This document shows, piece after piece, positions 44,191 through 53,532 of a DNA stretch of 64,000 nucleotides (its first letter is position 1; each line of letters starts with the position of its first letter). A program made the translations under genes and the position numbers. Under the pieces are notes generated by a model. That model was not told the origin of the DNA. It saw nothing but the letters and a program-made list of their open reading frames with translations, and searched no databases. Source of the stretch: Harmothoe impar (Eukaryota > Annelida > Polychaeta > Phyllodocida > Polynoidae). Location: assembly GCA_947462335.1 (NCBI GenBank), contig OX381719.1, forward strand, positions 68,685,534 to 68,749,533. The letters are read 5' to 3'.

Positions 44191-47052
44191 TGAAATGCAT
44201 CGGGAGTTTTGGTCAATCCTGTAAGTTGCACTGGGGGCTCACATATACAGCGGGGCTTTCTTGAAAACAGTAACAGACATTGCTGTAACCCACAACAAAG
44301 ACAAGAGAACATTGATGTACCCTGCGGTTGTTGTCTGTGATGTACGTACAGACACACAGACAGACAGGTAGCGGCTGTAATTAGTCTAATTACACACAGC
44401 CATCATGACCAGTAACCGTTACCCCGGCCGGTGCCACACCCAACCACACACACCCTCAGTCCCTTACCCACATAACCCATAACCTGCTCCGGGCTATCTG
44501 TACAAGGTTGAGTCAGCTGATTGCCAGACTCTTTGGCTGTTATGATTCCTGCGTCATGAAAACATAACTGTGCTGATACACTCCCAGCGAGTTACTCGCC
44601 GACCCTGGGGAGATAACAGACATGTAGTGTAACCTAACCCCTGTATAGGCCATACCCAATGTTTGAGGAAATCCTACAAGCCACACCCTGACTTTAGGAT
44701 GATCCGAGAAGCCGCAAACTCTTGTATTATTTACTACTAGCCGGGGCTTCTGTGAAAGAACTTACGATAGACTTCTTAGCAATTCCTACTTTTTCCCTGG
44801 AATTAAATTTCCATATTGTATTAAAAGATTAATTTTACGTTTGTGTAGAGAAGTATGCGATGTCCTACATGTCGTGCGGCATCTGTGGTAGAGCAGGGGG
44901 CGGTGTGTGTGTGTGTGGGGGGGGGGGGGGTGAGGCTGTGTGACTGGTAGGTAGGGGGGGGGGGTGAGGGTATTCCCCGCCCACAGCTCAGGGAAGCACA
45001 CACTCATGTCAGACTTCTAAGAAACCTGTGCTGATTAATACGACACATTCATAAACACTGTCTACAGGTTAGAACAAGTAACAGAGAGGAAGTAGAAACA
45101 GGTACTAGTGGTGTCATACAGGACCTAGTCTGTGGCAGGGGTTGGTTGTAATAGAGATCACATAATACATGGGCACCTCCAGTGGTGTAATCACTGGCCA
45201 TGGTTGCTTAGTACAATTATAGGAGAACTGACAGGGCCCATACAGCACTGTCCTACTGGGGGTCTCTGGGTCCTGCGATGAGGTGTAAGCTGGCTGCAGG
45301 GGCCTGGTCTCTGTGTGTGTGTGTGGGGGGGGGGGGGGGGGGTTGAAGGACGGTTAGAACTGTCAAACCGTCCCTCCTACCTCCCTATCTGTGCTACACC
45401 CCTGGTGTATATCACCCCCCCCCCCCCCCCCCACACACACACGGTGCCCATACTGTGTGTGCTCCCCAGGGGGGCCACTGCCTATCTTTTCTATAGTAAC
45501 TATGTGTGAACATCAACTCAAATTTGACACCCTTATCATGGGAGACAAAATAGCACCCTTTTTACGGGAAAATAAACAGAAAACATACCCTTTTAAAGGG
45601 TGATCAAGGAAAATAAAATAAATTCACAACAAAAGGTAGGCTTAAAATGTTCCCTAATATTTCTTATGTAGAGAAAATTCGTACAAAAGTTTCGTCTGAA
45701 CAGTTTTTGAGTCATTAGGACTTAAAATGTACCCCTTTTTCTCGAAAATTGCCCAAAAAGCAACCCTTTCCAAGGGCCCTCGCGGGTCCGTGCCTAGGGT
45801 CCAAAAACATACCCTTTCCCTTGGAATCGTGTTCACACATAGTCAGCAAATCTCAGGGAGTGGCCCCCCGGGGTGTGCTCTAAGTGCATCTGTGACTGAA
45901 AAAGGCCTCGCTTTGATTTGATTCTAATATCTATACAGTGTATTGGTGCATCATGCTGACCCTTTGGGAGTGCGTCAACTCTCTAGGGTTAGCATTCATG
46001 CAAGATAATTAAAGAAAAAGGAGACCACATGGATTGTTGCTGGTACCCTGTAGTGGTCAGTAGTGTTAGATGCTTACAGGGATTGGTGTGGACCCTAGAT
46101 ACCAGCGTAGGTTGGGGATTGGTACCAGAGTCAGAACTCCAGTAACACACATAGACTTTGCCCAAACTTAGGGTGCGGCTTATACAAGGGTTTTGAGAAG
46201 TATACTACATTCAAATGTCGTAAATAAAAGGATAGACACAGGTCTATTCTCTATATTTATATTGGTTTTAGGGAATTTTACTTACAAGGAGCTAATTCTG
46301 CTGTTCCCAAGGCCCTCCTTATAACAAGATGTGACTGTACATACAGTCAGAACCCCAGGTGCGGCTTATAGGATATCCTTCTGGAGCTGGGATGCAGCGT
46401 ACACGGGGTGCGGCTTGTAGGATATCCTTCTGGAGCTGGGGTGCAGCTTACACGGGTGCGGCTCATACCCGATACTTTACAGTGCTTGAAGTAGAATTAC
46501 AGAGGGTTGGATGTGAGGTGATCCCCGACACCAGCCTCAGCCAGCCTCTATCATACCAGTTGGATAGCCTGGGAGCATGCTAGCATCCTATTCCAGATAT
46601 CTCCATCAAGTATACCGTAGGTGTTATATATAGAGTAGCCCCCACCTACTTTAGTTACCCCTTTGATCTAGATAATAATCCGTGTGTAGTTGGATGTGTA
46701 TTGGCTAATACACATCTATTTGCACCACCAATCTGGCGGAAATGGGTAGCAAGTGAAGATAAGCTCTGCTCCCATACCATACACAGCAGAGGGAACGGAG
46801 CAGTGTTGGGATGGGAGTCCGAGACTGCCCCGACACAGACCCCCGGGTCACCTGAGGGGAACCAGCACACTGCGCGTCATCGGTGCAGAATAATTACACG
46901 TAAAACACCCAATCCCGCTAATAGATGGATCTCAGCGAGTAAAGGACTGGTGTGAGCATCCTGCACGAGTATGGACTTTGTAGTAACACCATGAGTCAGG
47001 GCCGAGGTGCAACCACTCAAACCACACAGATCCAGCAGTCAGTTTTAATGTA
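44191..47052. other. intron sequence with MITE fragments and G/C runs
   Basis: Contains GT/G-run compounds at 44905-44930 and 45314-45342, a C-run/(CA)n at 45414-45441, a MITE-like pair at 45499-45843, GTGCGGCTTATA fragments (44690-44760, 46165-46200, 46350-46480, the last as a short tandem), and a TTATAACAAGATGTGACTGT end at 46318. No gene recognised. Confidence 0.55.
45499..45843. mobile_element. MITE-like element with ACTATGTGTGAAC ends
   Basis: Inverted termini ACTATGTGTGAACAT and TGTTCACACATAGT are about 345 bp apart. The interior repeats CCCTTTT..AAA blocks in both orientations. No clear target duplication. Confidence 0.5.
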
Positions 47053-47995
47053 AGGTCCAGGCTATTTAGTCTATATATCATTCAGATTTAAGTCAAGAAG
47101 CAGGTTTATTTAGTCTATATATCAGTCAGATTTAATTCAAGAAGCAGGTTTATTTAGTCTATAAATCATTCAGGTTTAATTCAAGAATCGGGTCTATTTA
47201 ATCTATATATCATTCAGGTTTAATTCAAGAAGCAGGTTTATTTAGTCTATATATCATTCAGATTTAATTCAAGAAGCAGGTTTATTTAGTCTATAAATCA
47301 TTCAGGTTTAATTCAAGAAGCAAGTCTATTTAGTCTATAAATCATTCAGGTTTAATTCAAGAAGCAGGTCTATTTAGTCTATACCTCATTCAGATTTAAT
47401 TCAAGAAGCAGGTTTATTTAGTCTATACCTCATTCAGATTTAATTCAAGAAGCAGGTTTATTTAGTCTATACCTCATTCAGATTTAATTCAAGAAGCAGG
47501 TTTATTTAGTCTATACCTCATTCAGATTTAATTCAAGAAGCAGGTCTATTTAGTCTATATATCATTCAGATTTAATTCAAGAAGCAGGTTTATTTAGTCT
47601 ATACCTCATTCAGATTTAATTCAAGAAGCAGGTTTATTTAGTCTATACCTCATTCAGATTTAATTCAAGAAGCAGGTTTATTTAGTCTATACCTCATTCA
47701 GATTTAATTCAAGAAGCAGGTTTATTTAGTCTATACCTCATTCAGATTTAATTCAAGAAGCAGGTTTATTTAGTCTATACCTCATTCAGATTTAATTCAA
47801 GAAGCAGGTTTATTTAGTCTATACCTCATTCAGATTTAATTCAAGAAGCAGGTTTATTTAGTCTATACCTCATTCAGATTTAATTCAAGAAGCAGGTTTA
47901 TTTAGTCTATACCTCATTCAGATTTAATTCAAGAAGCAGGTTTATTTAGTCTATACCTCATTCAGATTTAATTCAAGAAGCAGGTTTATTTAGGT
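47053..47995. repeat. 44-bp AT-rich minisatellite
   Basis: About 21 units of TCATTCAGATTTAATTCAAG, AAGCAGGTTTATTTAGTCTA, TACC. Left units vary (TATATATC, AAATC, GGTTTAATTC); right units are almost identical, suggesting recent spread on the right. Confidence 0.95.
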
Positions 47996-48209
47996 GTGTT
48001 GTCCCCTGTTCAGCCCCTGACCTGACCGGTATGAATGTAGCGCCAGACACAGACGGTGCCGTCTGGGTGTCACTTGTACCTCAATGCTGCAACAAAGGGA
48101 CTTACCCACACTCACACTCAGCCTCTACGTGTACGTACTGTGTTGATGAAGTTTTTGAACATTTTTCGTGTACATGAAGAAAACCTCAAAATCCTCCATT
48201 CTACATGTA

Positions 48210-48516
48210 CCGCATTAGACTATAAGCACACATCTCTTAATAAGCGCACACCCCCCCCCCTTTTTTGGGCCAACTTTAGACTATAAAACCTGAAATATAT
48301 GTCGAATATTGAGCCCAAATTAACTTTAACTACCAGAAGAGACTTATTTGTTGGGCACACTCTGAGTTTATTGCATGAAATACAGTACTGCAACAGGAAA
48401 CAAATTGAGGAAAAATGGGCAGGGGGCGTGCACTTAATAGAATTAAATTTTTGTTTTTCTTTTTTAGTTCAGAATAATTTTTCAAGCGCACTGTGCGCTT
48501 ATTATGTCGAATACGG
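48210..48516. mobile_element. TA-flanked MITE with CCGYATTMGAC ends
   Basis: Imperfect inverted ends CCGCATTAGACTATAAGC and GCTTATTATGTCGAATACGG are flanked by TA (48208-48209, 48517-48518). Internal AATAAGCGCAC and GTGCGCTTATT copies extend the symmetry. About 307 bp, non-coding. Confidence 0.65.
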
Positions 48517-48579
48517 TAGTATACACTATTTAAAAGATAATTGTCCTGTAAATCTCCTGATATCCTTAGCACAACCATA

Positions 48580-48785
48580 GCGTAGTGATGTGGGGTGTAA
48601 AAAAGGCCCTCCAAACGCCAGGGCTTTATGTCAGGGGACCCCCAGAACGTACTGATGTGGGGTGTAAAAATGGCCCTCCAAATGCCAGTGCTTTATGCCA
48701 GGGGGCCCCCAGAACGTACTGATGTGGGGTGTTAAAAGGGCCCTCCAAATGCCAGGAATCTGGATGGATGATGGCCCCAAATGCC
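48580..48785. repeat. 67-bp tandem repeat
   Basis: Three copies (48587, 48654, 48721) of GATGTGGGGTGTAAAAA, GGCCCTCCAAATGCCAG and CCCCCAGAACGTACT. Confidence 0.9.
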
Positions 48786-51370
48786 AGTGTTTTTCAGATA
48801 TTTCAAGGATTTCAATGCAATATATAAGGCCTAGATAACACTAGATTGTTAATTTTTCTTTTATAATGTAAATGTATGATAAAAGGTTTTATGACTACTG
48901 CCTTCATATACTTCATAACTTAATGCTTTATTAGTAGTAATTAACCTTGAAAATCGATTATATCCTAATTTTGCAATATTTGAAATATCATGGTAAATAT
49001 AGTAGTAAATCTTGTGATGGTTTTACAGCTCAATTCATTTTTTTTTGAGTTGTCAGTATGGTTAAATGCTTCTAGTTGAGCATCATCTAAAGATTTCATC
49101 AGTTATACCATATGATATCATGAATTTCATGCTAATTAGCATTTTTTACAAATACACATTATCAGGACTTGGCACTTCTGCCTGTGATATGCACAGGATA
49201 GCATTAAAACGTTTTGATANNNNNNNNNNNNNNNNNNNNNNNNNNNNNNNNNNNNNNNNNNNNNNNNNNNNNNNNNNNNNNNNNNNNNNNNNNNNNNNNN
49301 NNNNNNNNNNNNNNNNNNNNNNNNNNNNNNNNNNNNNNNNNNNNNNNNNNNNNNNNNNNNNNNNNNNNNNNNNNNNNNNNNNNNNNNNNNNNNNNNNNNN
49401 NNNNNNNNNNNNNNNNNNNGCCACATCAAATGGATTTAAATTGGTCTATATCAATATTTTTCTACTTTTGAGAAAAAGCTAAAAATTCTAATTATTTCAG
49501 CCGTTAAAATAACGGTTTCAGCTGTTCGATGATGGAAATGAACCGATCCTGTTTGTGTGGCCTTAGTGTACCCGTTAACAATGATTGTTTTCCGCAAACT
49601 CATTGTTCACATCCAGTCATCACAACAACATGATTATCAGATATTTTTATACAACACCTCAACACAATGTCCATAAAGAGTGAAACATAACTCTTTTCAA
49701 TGTTGTTTGTTTAGCACCATGTTGATAAATGAGAATGGGTTTCATATCAAATATTTAGAAATAGAAAAGGAGATTAGAGTAACAATCCTACGTGTCACAT
49801 ACTAATTTAATAAATTCATCATAATAAAGTTGGTTTAGAATTAATGAGATTCATTTAGAAGCTTGCAGATTGTATATGAAGTCTTGATTAGAAACATTGT
49901 GAAACATATTTGAAAGCAAACATGAGGAATAAGAAAAACAGTCACCAAGAACTAGAATAGACAAGTTTTTGGTAAAGATAATTATAGAATTAGTTGTTTA
50001 AAAGAGGAACTGTACTATCAGCAATGCGTTACTTTGAGTTGTTTTGTTACTGTTGTTGGCATGACTTTGTAGCGTCGCAAACCGATGTGCATGTCTGCGG
50101 TTATGTAGGATATTATAGCTACCGAAACTAATTAACAATGCATACATCATCAACAAGAAACTCTAATATCTATGATAAAGGTATCTATATGTAAAGGGTA
50201 TGTTCCACTTTGTATCCAGTATATGCAGTTCTGACATTTTCCCCCGGGAAAGTGCTCCAAATTTAGCACAGTCCACATTTTGAGGGTATTCATGACAGGA
50301 ATCTAGACTATATAATCACATTATCATACTTCACTCACTGATATATTTGGATGTTTTTCTTTTCCCTGGGGGATAATTTAGTTATACTTTTGAAATCAGA
50401 ACACCAATTTTGTTTCTTTTTGTAAGAAGATATCCCCATTAAGTATGTGAATTTTGTCTTTTGACAGGATCGGGTAAAACATTGCGCACAGCAGAAACAC
50501 TTTACACCTTAGTTCAAACTGCATGGATGTCTTATTTGTTTATCTGTAGGCTGTACACACTTAATTGTCAAACATTTCGCAATACTTTCTCATCGTCTTA
50601 GCAGTGCATGAGTGTTCTCTTTGTTATACCTCCATTATCATTATGCAGTGCTTTAAATTCTTGAGTCGCTCTACCAGAATTAGATTCTTTCTTCTAATTA
50701 ACAACTAGACTACTTCAATTTGATATGTTCGCTGCATGTCGCTAGATTATAAGTTTGAAGATGATTAAAGTAAATAAAAGTCAGAGTAGCTTACGTACAT
50801 TACAGCTAGGGACTATACACTACGATTCACCTCTAGTACAAGATCACACATCCTAATGACATTAACTATGAACTACTTATAACTCTACTACCATACCTGT
50901 GTATTCATTCTCATACTGTGGCATGCCAAGCGTATATTAATTACTTGGATTATAGATTTGCTTTTGGAACGTGTGTCACTATTTGAAGTGTTTACCTTTC
51001 GTTGACTGTTTTTTGCTACTACCAAAGACAAACCTTATACGACAGACAGCGGTATAGAACCTAGATGTGTGTAGTACCCAGAATTTATCATTAAGGGGAG
51101 CGGTGTAGTGGCCATTTTTACATCTATATCCTATACCTGATCTTTGACACTAGGCACTTACTGAGAAAAATGTTTGATCTGACCATTTAGAACTAGAGGT
51201 AAATTTAAGTATATTTCTATTGTAATTATCAGATCAGAACACTGTCCCTCAGTGCATTTAGAAATGACCACTACGTCGCTCACACAGCCATGACTGACTG
51301 ATGCATACAGACAGGAGCTTGCCCATTACCAGGTACCAGTTGTTGATAGGTTAGTGTGTGTTACTTGCAG
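48786..51370. other. DIP2 intron sequence flanking an assembly gap
   Basis: AT-rich single-copy-looking sequence on both sides of the N gap. No DIP2 exon, RNA gene or element recognised. Confidence 0.6.
49220..49419. other. assembly gap (200 N)
   Basis: Exactly 200 N. A round number suggests a placeholder rather than a measured length. DIP2 exons that should lie between 6535 and 51371 are absent from the visible sequence. Confidence 0.99.
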
Positions 51371-51510
51371 GCCGGGTAGAACAGGAACGAGTGCGTCTGG
51401 GCGCGGGGTACTCTCCATGCAGGGGCTGAGTCACGGTGTGGTGCGGGTGGACAGTGAGAACAGCCTCACCTCACTCACACTGCAGGACTGTGGGCAGGTC
51501 CTACCGGGCG
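51371..51510 (+). CDS. DIP2: DIP2 exon (end of first adenylate-forming domain, part 1)
   Basis: This 140-nt exon (phase 2 in, phase 1 out) follows ttacttgcag and ends at GGCG|GTAAGT. It encodes PGRTGTSASGRGVLSM, QGLSHGVVRVDSENSLTSL and TLQDCGQVLPGG. The GRGVLSM.GLS.GVVRVDSENSLTSLT.QD.GQVLPG run is nearly identical to vertebrate DIP2 in the first fatty-acyl-AMP-ligase-like domain. It joins the exon at 51945 in frame. The residues expected before it (DMAP1-binding domain, linker and most of this domain) are not in the visible sequence. Confidence 0.95.
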
Positions 51511-51667
51511 GTAAGTTACACAACACTCAGCCAGCACCCGCCAATCTTATATAGTGCACTTCAATACAGCAGACATGTTTCCCTAAAAATAGGGTTTGAG
51601 CCATGGCCAAAGTTTGTGAAATCAATTAGTATGTTATCCTTATACTGAGCAACTAGTTGTATATTTA

Positions 51668-51876
51668 CTGTAAAACCCCGCCTATTAGCAGAACTTATTT
51701 TGTCACAATCTATTTCTATAAGCCAAATTTGTTTTTCAAATTGTAGGGTTCCATTTATAGGTGGGGTTTTAATACATTAGATTAAAGAGAAAACAAATTT
51801 TCAACCGTTTTTGCATAGGCCAAATTTGTGGCTCATAGGCGGGGGGGGGGGGTGTCCTATAGCTGGGGTTTTACAG
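51668..51876. mobile_element. TA-flanked MITE with CTGTAAAACCCC ends, in DIP2 intron
   Basis: Inverted ends CTGTAAAACCCCGCCTAT and ATAGCTGGGGTTTTACAG have TA on both sides (51666-51667, 51877-51878). It includes a poly-G run at 51841-51852. Same end type as 12132-12341 and 54142-54342. Confidence 0.75.
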
Positions 51877-51944
51877 TATGTAAAGGAATATGTATACAAT
51901 ATGTATGATATGAGTTCTCTCTATGGTACATGATGCTGTTGCAG

Positions 51945-52162
51945 GCCTGATGGTGGTAGTGAAGCTGGACGGCCAGCCCTACCTGTGTAAGACAGACGAG
52001 GTGGGAGAGCTGTGTCTCAGCTCCCCCTACACAGGCACCGGCTACTGGGGACTACTCGGGGTCACCAACACCACCTTCAAGGTGCAGCCACTAGGGGGAG
52101 ACGGCAAACCCGTCGGGGAACACACCTTTGTACGCACAGGCCTACTCGGCTTCCTAGGACCC
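51945..52162 (+). CDS. DIP2: DIP2 exon (first adenylate-forming domain, part 2)
   Basis: A 218-nt exon (phase 1 in, phase 0 out) after gctgttgcag, ending GGACCC|GTGAGT. It encodes LMVVVKLDGQPYLCKTDEVG, ELCLSSPYTGTGYWGLLGVT, NTTFKVQPLGGDGKPVGEHT and FVRTGLLGFLGP. YLCKTDEVGE, the TGTGYWGLLGVT..TF stretch and RTGLLGFLGP are strongly conserved in the DIP2 family. RTG.LGF matches the RTGDLGF-type motif of adenylate-forming enzymes, with the catalytic-type Asp replaced by Leu, as in vertebrate DIP2. Confidence 0.96.
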
Positions 52163-52356
52163 GTGAGTAAAAAGATTATGTTTTAACACTTTTTAAATGC
52201 ATAAAAAACATGGAGGATTATGTATCAAGACACTTAAATAGAAACATGTTTACCAGCATTTATTAGAGAGTACTAAAATGGCTTACATTTATTGAGGTAA
52301 GACAATATTGTTGAATAGATATTTGTAATACCTATATATGTTCTATGATGCCTCAG

Positions 52357-52443
52357 GGGGGCCTGATCTTTGTGTGTGGAAGTATTGTAGTAGGTTTACT
52401 CAGTACAGAATGTACTTATATCTGTTGTGTCTTCCACCCCCAG
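52357..52443 (+). other. DIP2: duplicated DIP2 acceptor and exon start, in-frame 29-codon extension
   Basis: CAG followed by GGGGGCCTGATCTTTGTGTG.. at 52354-52379 is a perfect 26-bp copy of the acceptor and start of the exon at 52444. The copies are 87 nt apart, so splicing at 52357 would add 29 codons (GGLIFVCGSIVVGLLSTECT, YICCVFHPQ) in frame with no stop before the normal exon. The pyrimidine tract before the upstream copy is weaker (TATATGTTCTATGATGCCTC) than before the downstream one (TTGTGTCTTCCACCCC), so the downstream site is probably dominant. Confidence 0.7.
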
Positions 52444-52656
52444 GGGGGCCTGATCTTTGTGTGTGGGAGCCGCGAGGGGCTGATGGAGGTAACGAGTAGA
52501 AGACACAACACAGACGATATAATCGCCACCGTGCTGGCCGTGGAACCCATGAAGTTCATCTACCGCGGCAGGATCGCTGTCTTCTCTATTAAAGTGCTGA
52601 AGGACGAGCGGATAGTCATCATAGCAGAACAACGACCAGAGTGTTCAGAGGAGGAG
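52444..52656 (+). CDS. DIP2: DIP2 exon (first adenylate-forming domain C-terminal part)
   Basis: A 213-nt exon (71 codons, phase 0 both ends) between cacccccag and GAGGAG|GTGAGA. It encodes GGLIFVCGSREGLMEVTSRR, HNTDDIIATVLAVEPMKFIY, RGRIAVFSIKVLKDERIVII and AEQRPECSEEE. RRHN.DDI.AT.LAVEPMKF.YRGRIAVFS..VL.DERIVI.AEQRP is the DIP2 signature of the swivelling C-terminal subdomain. It sits after the GLLGF motif exon and before the SFQWMSR exon. Confidence 0.97.
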
Positions 52657-53007
52657 GTGAGACCACAAACTCTTGGTGGCACAGAAGCCCTTGATGAATT
52701 TTGAATTATGAGATTTAACTTTAGTTTAAATAATGATATGAGTAATTTACATCATTTTCAAATATTGGACAGCAGGTCAAACTTACATAAGATGTAAGAT
52801 CATGTAAGGGATGAAAACATCTTCTACAATAGAGATTATAACGGGGACAAAAATTGTGTGTACCACGTAAGGCGAAGCAGTGTCACATCTTAAGGTGGAT
52901 CATCTTGTTCTATAAAGATTGGTAGAAATAGCATATTAGAAAGCTGTGTTAGTTTAGTGCTGAGATGTAAGCTGATTTAACACTGGTGTTGTTTATTGTG
53001 CTTGCAG

Positions 53008-53106
53008 AGTTTCCAGTGGATGTCTAGGGTGCTGCAGGCAGTTGACTCTATCCACCAAACTGGGGTCTACTGTTTAGCCCTGGTGCCACCCAACTATCTA
53101 CCCAAA
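53008..53106 (+). CDS. DIP2: DIP2 exon (SFQWMSRVLQAVDSIHQTG)
   Basis: This 99-nt exon (33 codons, phase 0) follows gtgcttgcag and ends CCCAAA|GTAAGC. It encodes SFQWMSRVLQAVDSIHQTGV then YCLALVPPNYLPK, almost identical to vertebrate DIP2 (..VGVYCLALVPANTLPK). It continues the C-terminal subdomain of the first adenylate-forming unit. Confidence 0.97.
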
Positions 53107-53399
53107 GTAAGCACCTTGTATAGTGGTCCAAGTAATTGTAGATAATATATCAGTTATTGGTGGCTTTCTTAAACAATGTTACTCTAAATATATTTCCACG
53201 GCCCTTTTCAAACATAACATTGACCTTTTTACATTTCCATGGCTCATTTTGACCAACATAAACTCTTTTGACATTTCATCCTTTTTATGACTAATATAGT
53301 CCTTGTTTACACTGGTATGTCCCACTTCCAACATTTACTCTGACGGCTAAGTGCGGGTTAATGACACCAACATGGCACTGATTAATTCTTACTTTGCAG

Positions 53400-53532
53400 A
53401 CTCCGCTTGGCGGGATCCATCTTCACGAGACCAAAAAGAAGTTCCTGGAGGGCTGCCTCCACCCAGCCAACGTGTTGATGTGCCCCCACACGTGTGTCAC
53501 CAATCTGCCCAAACCCCGCGAACACCATCCAG
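53400..53532 (+). CDS. DIP2: DIP2 exon (TPLGGIHL...CPHTCVTNLPKPR)
   Basis: A 133-nt exon (phase 0 in, phase 1 out) between actttgcag and CCAG|GTACCT. It encodes TPLGGIHLHETKKKFLEGCL, HPANVLMCPHTCVTNLPKPR and EHHP. The FLEG.LHP.NVLMCPHTCVTNLPKPR string is one of the most conserved DIP2 stretches and links the two ligase-like domains. Confidence 0.97.

Noticed and set aside
42760..44357. Minus-strand YGYRGYSPG-repeat ORFs
   Set aside because: Translations of the X-box/GTAAGT array; three overlapping frames are open, as expected of a repeat.
49066..49482. ORFs spanning the N gap
   Set aside because: They are open only because N codons are read through.
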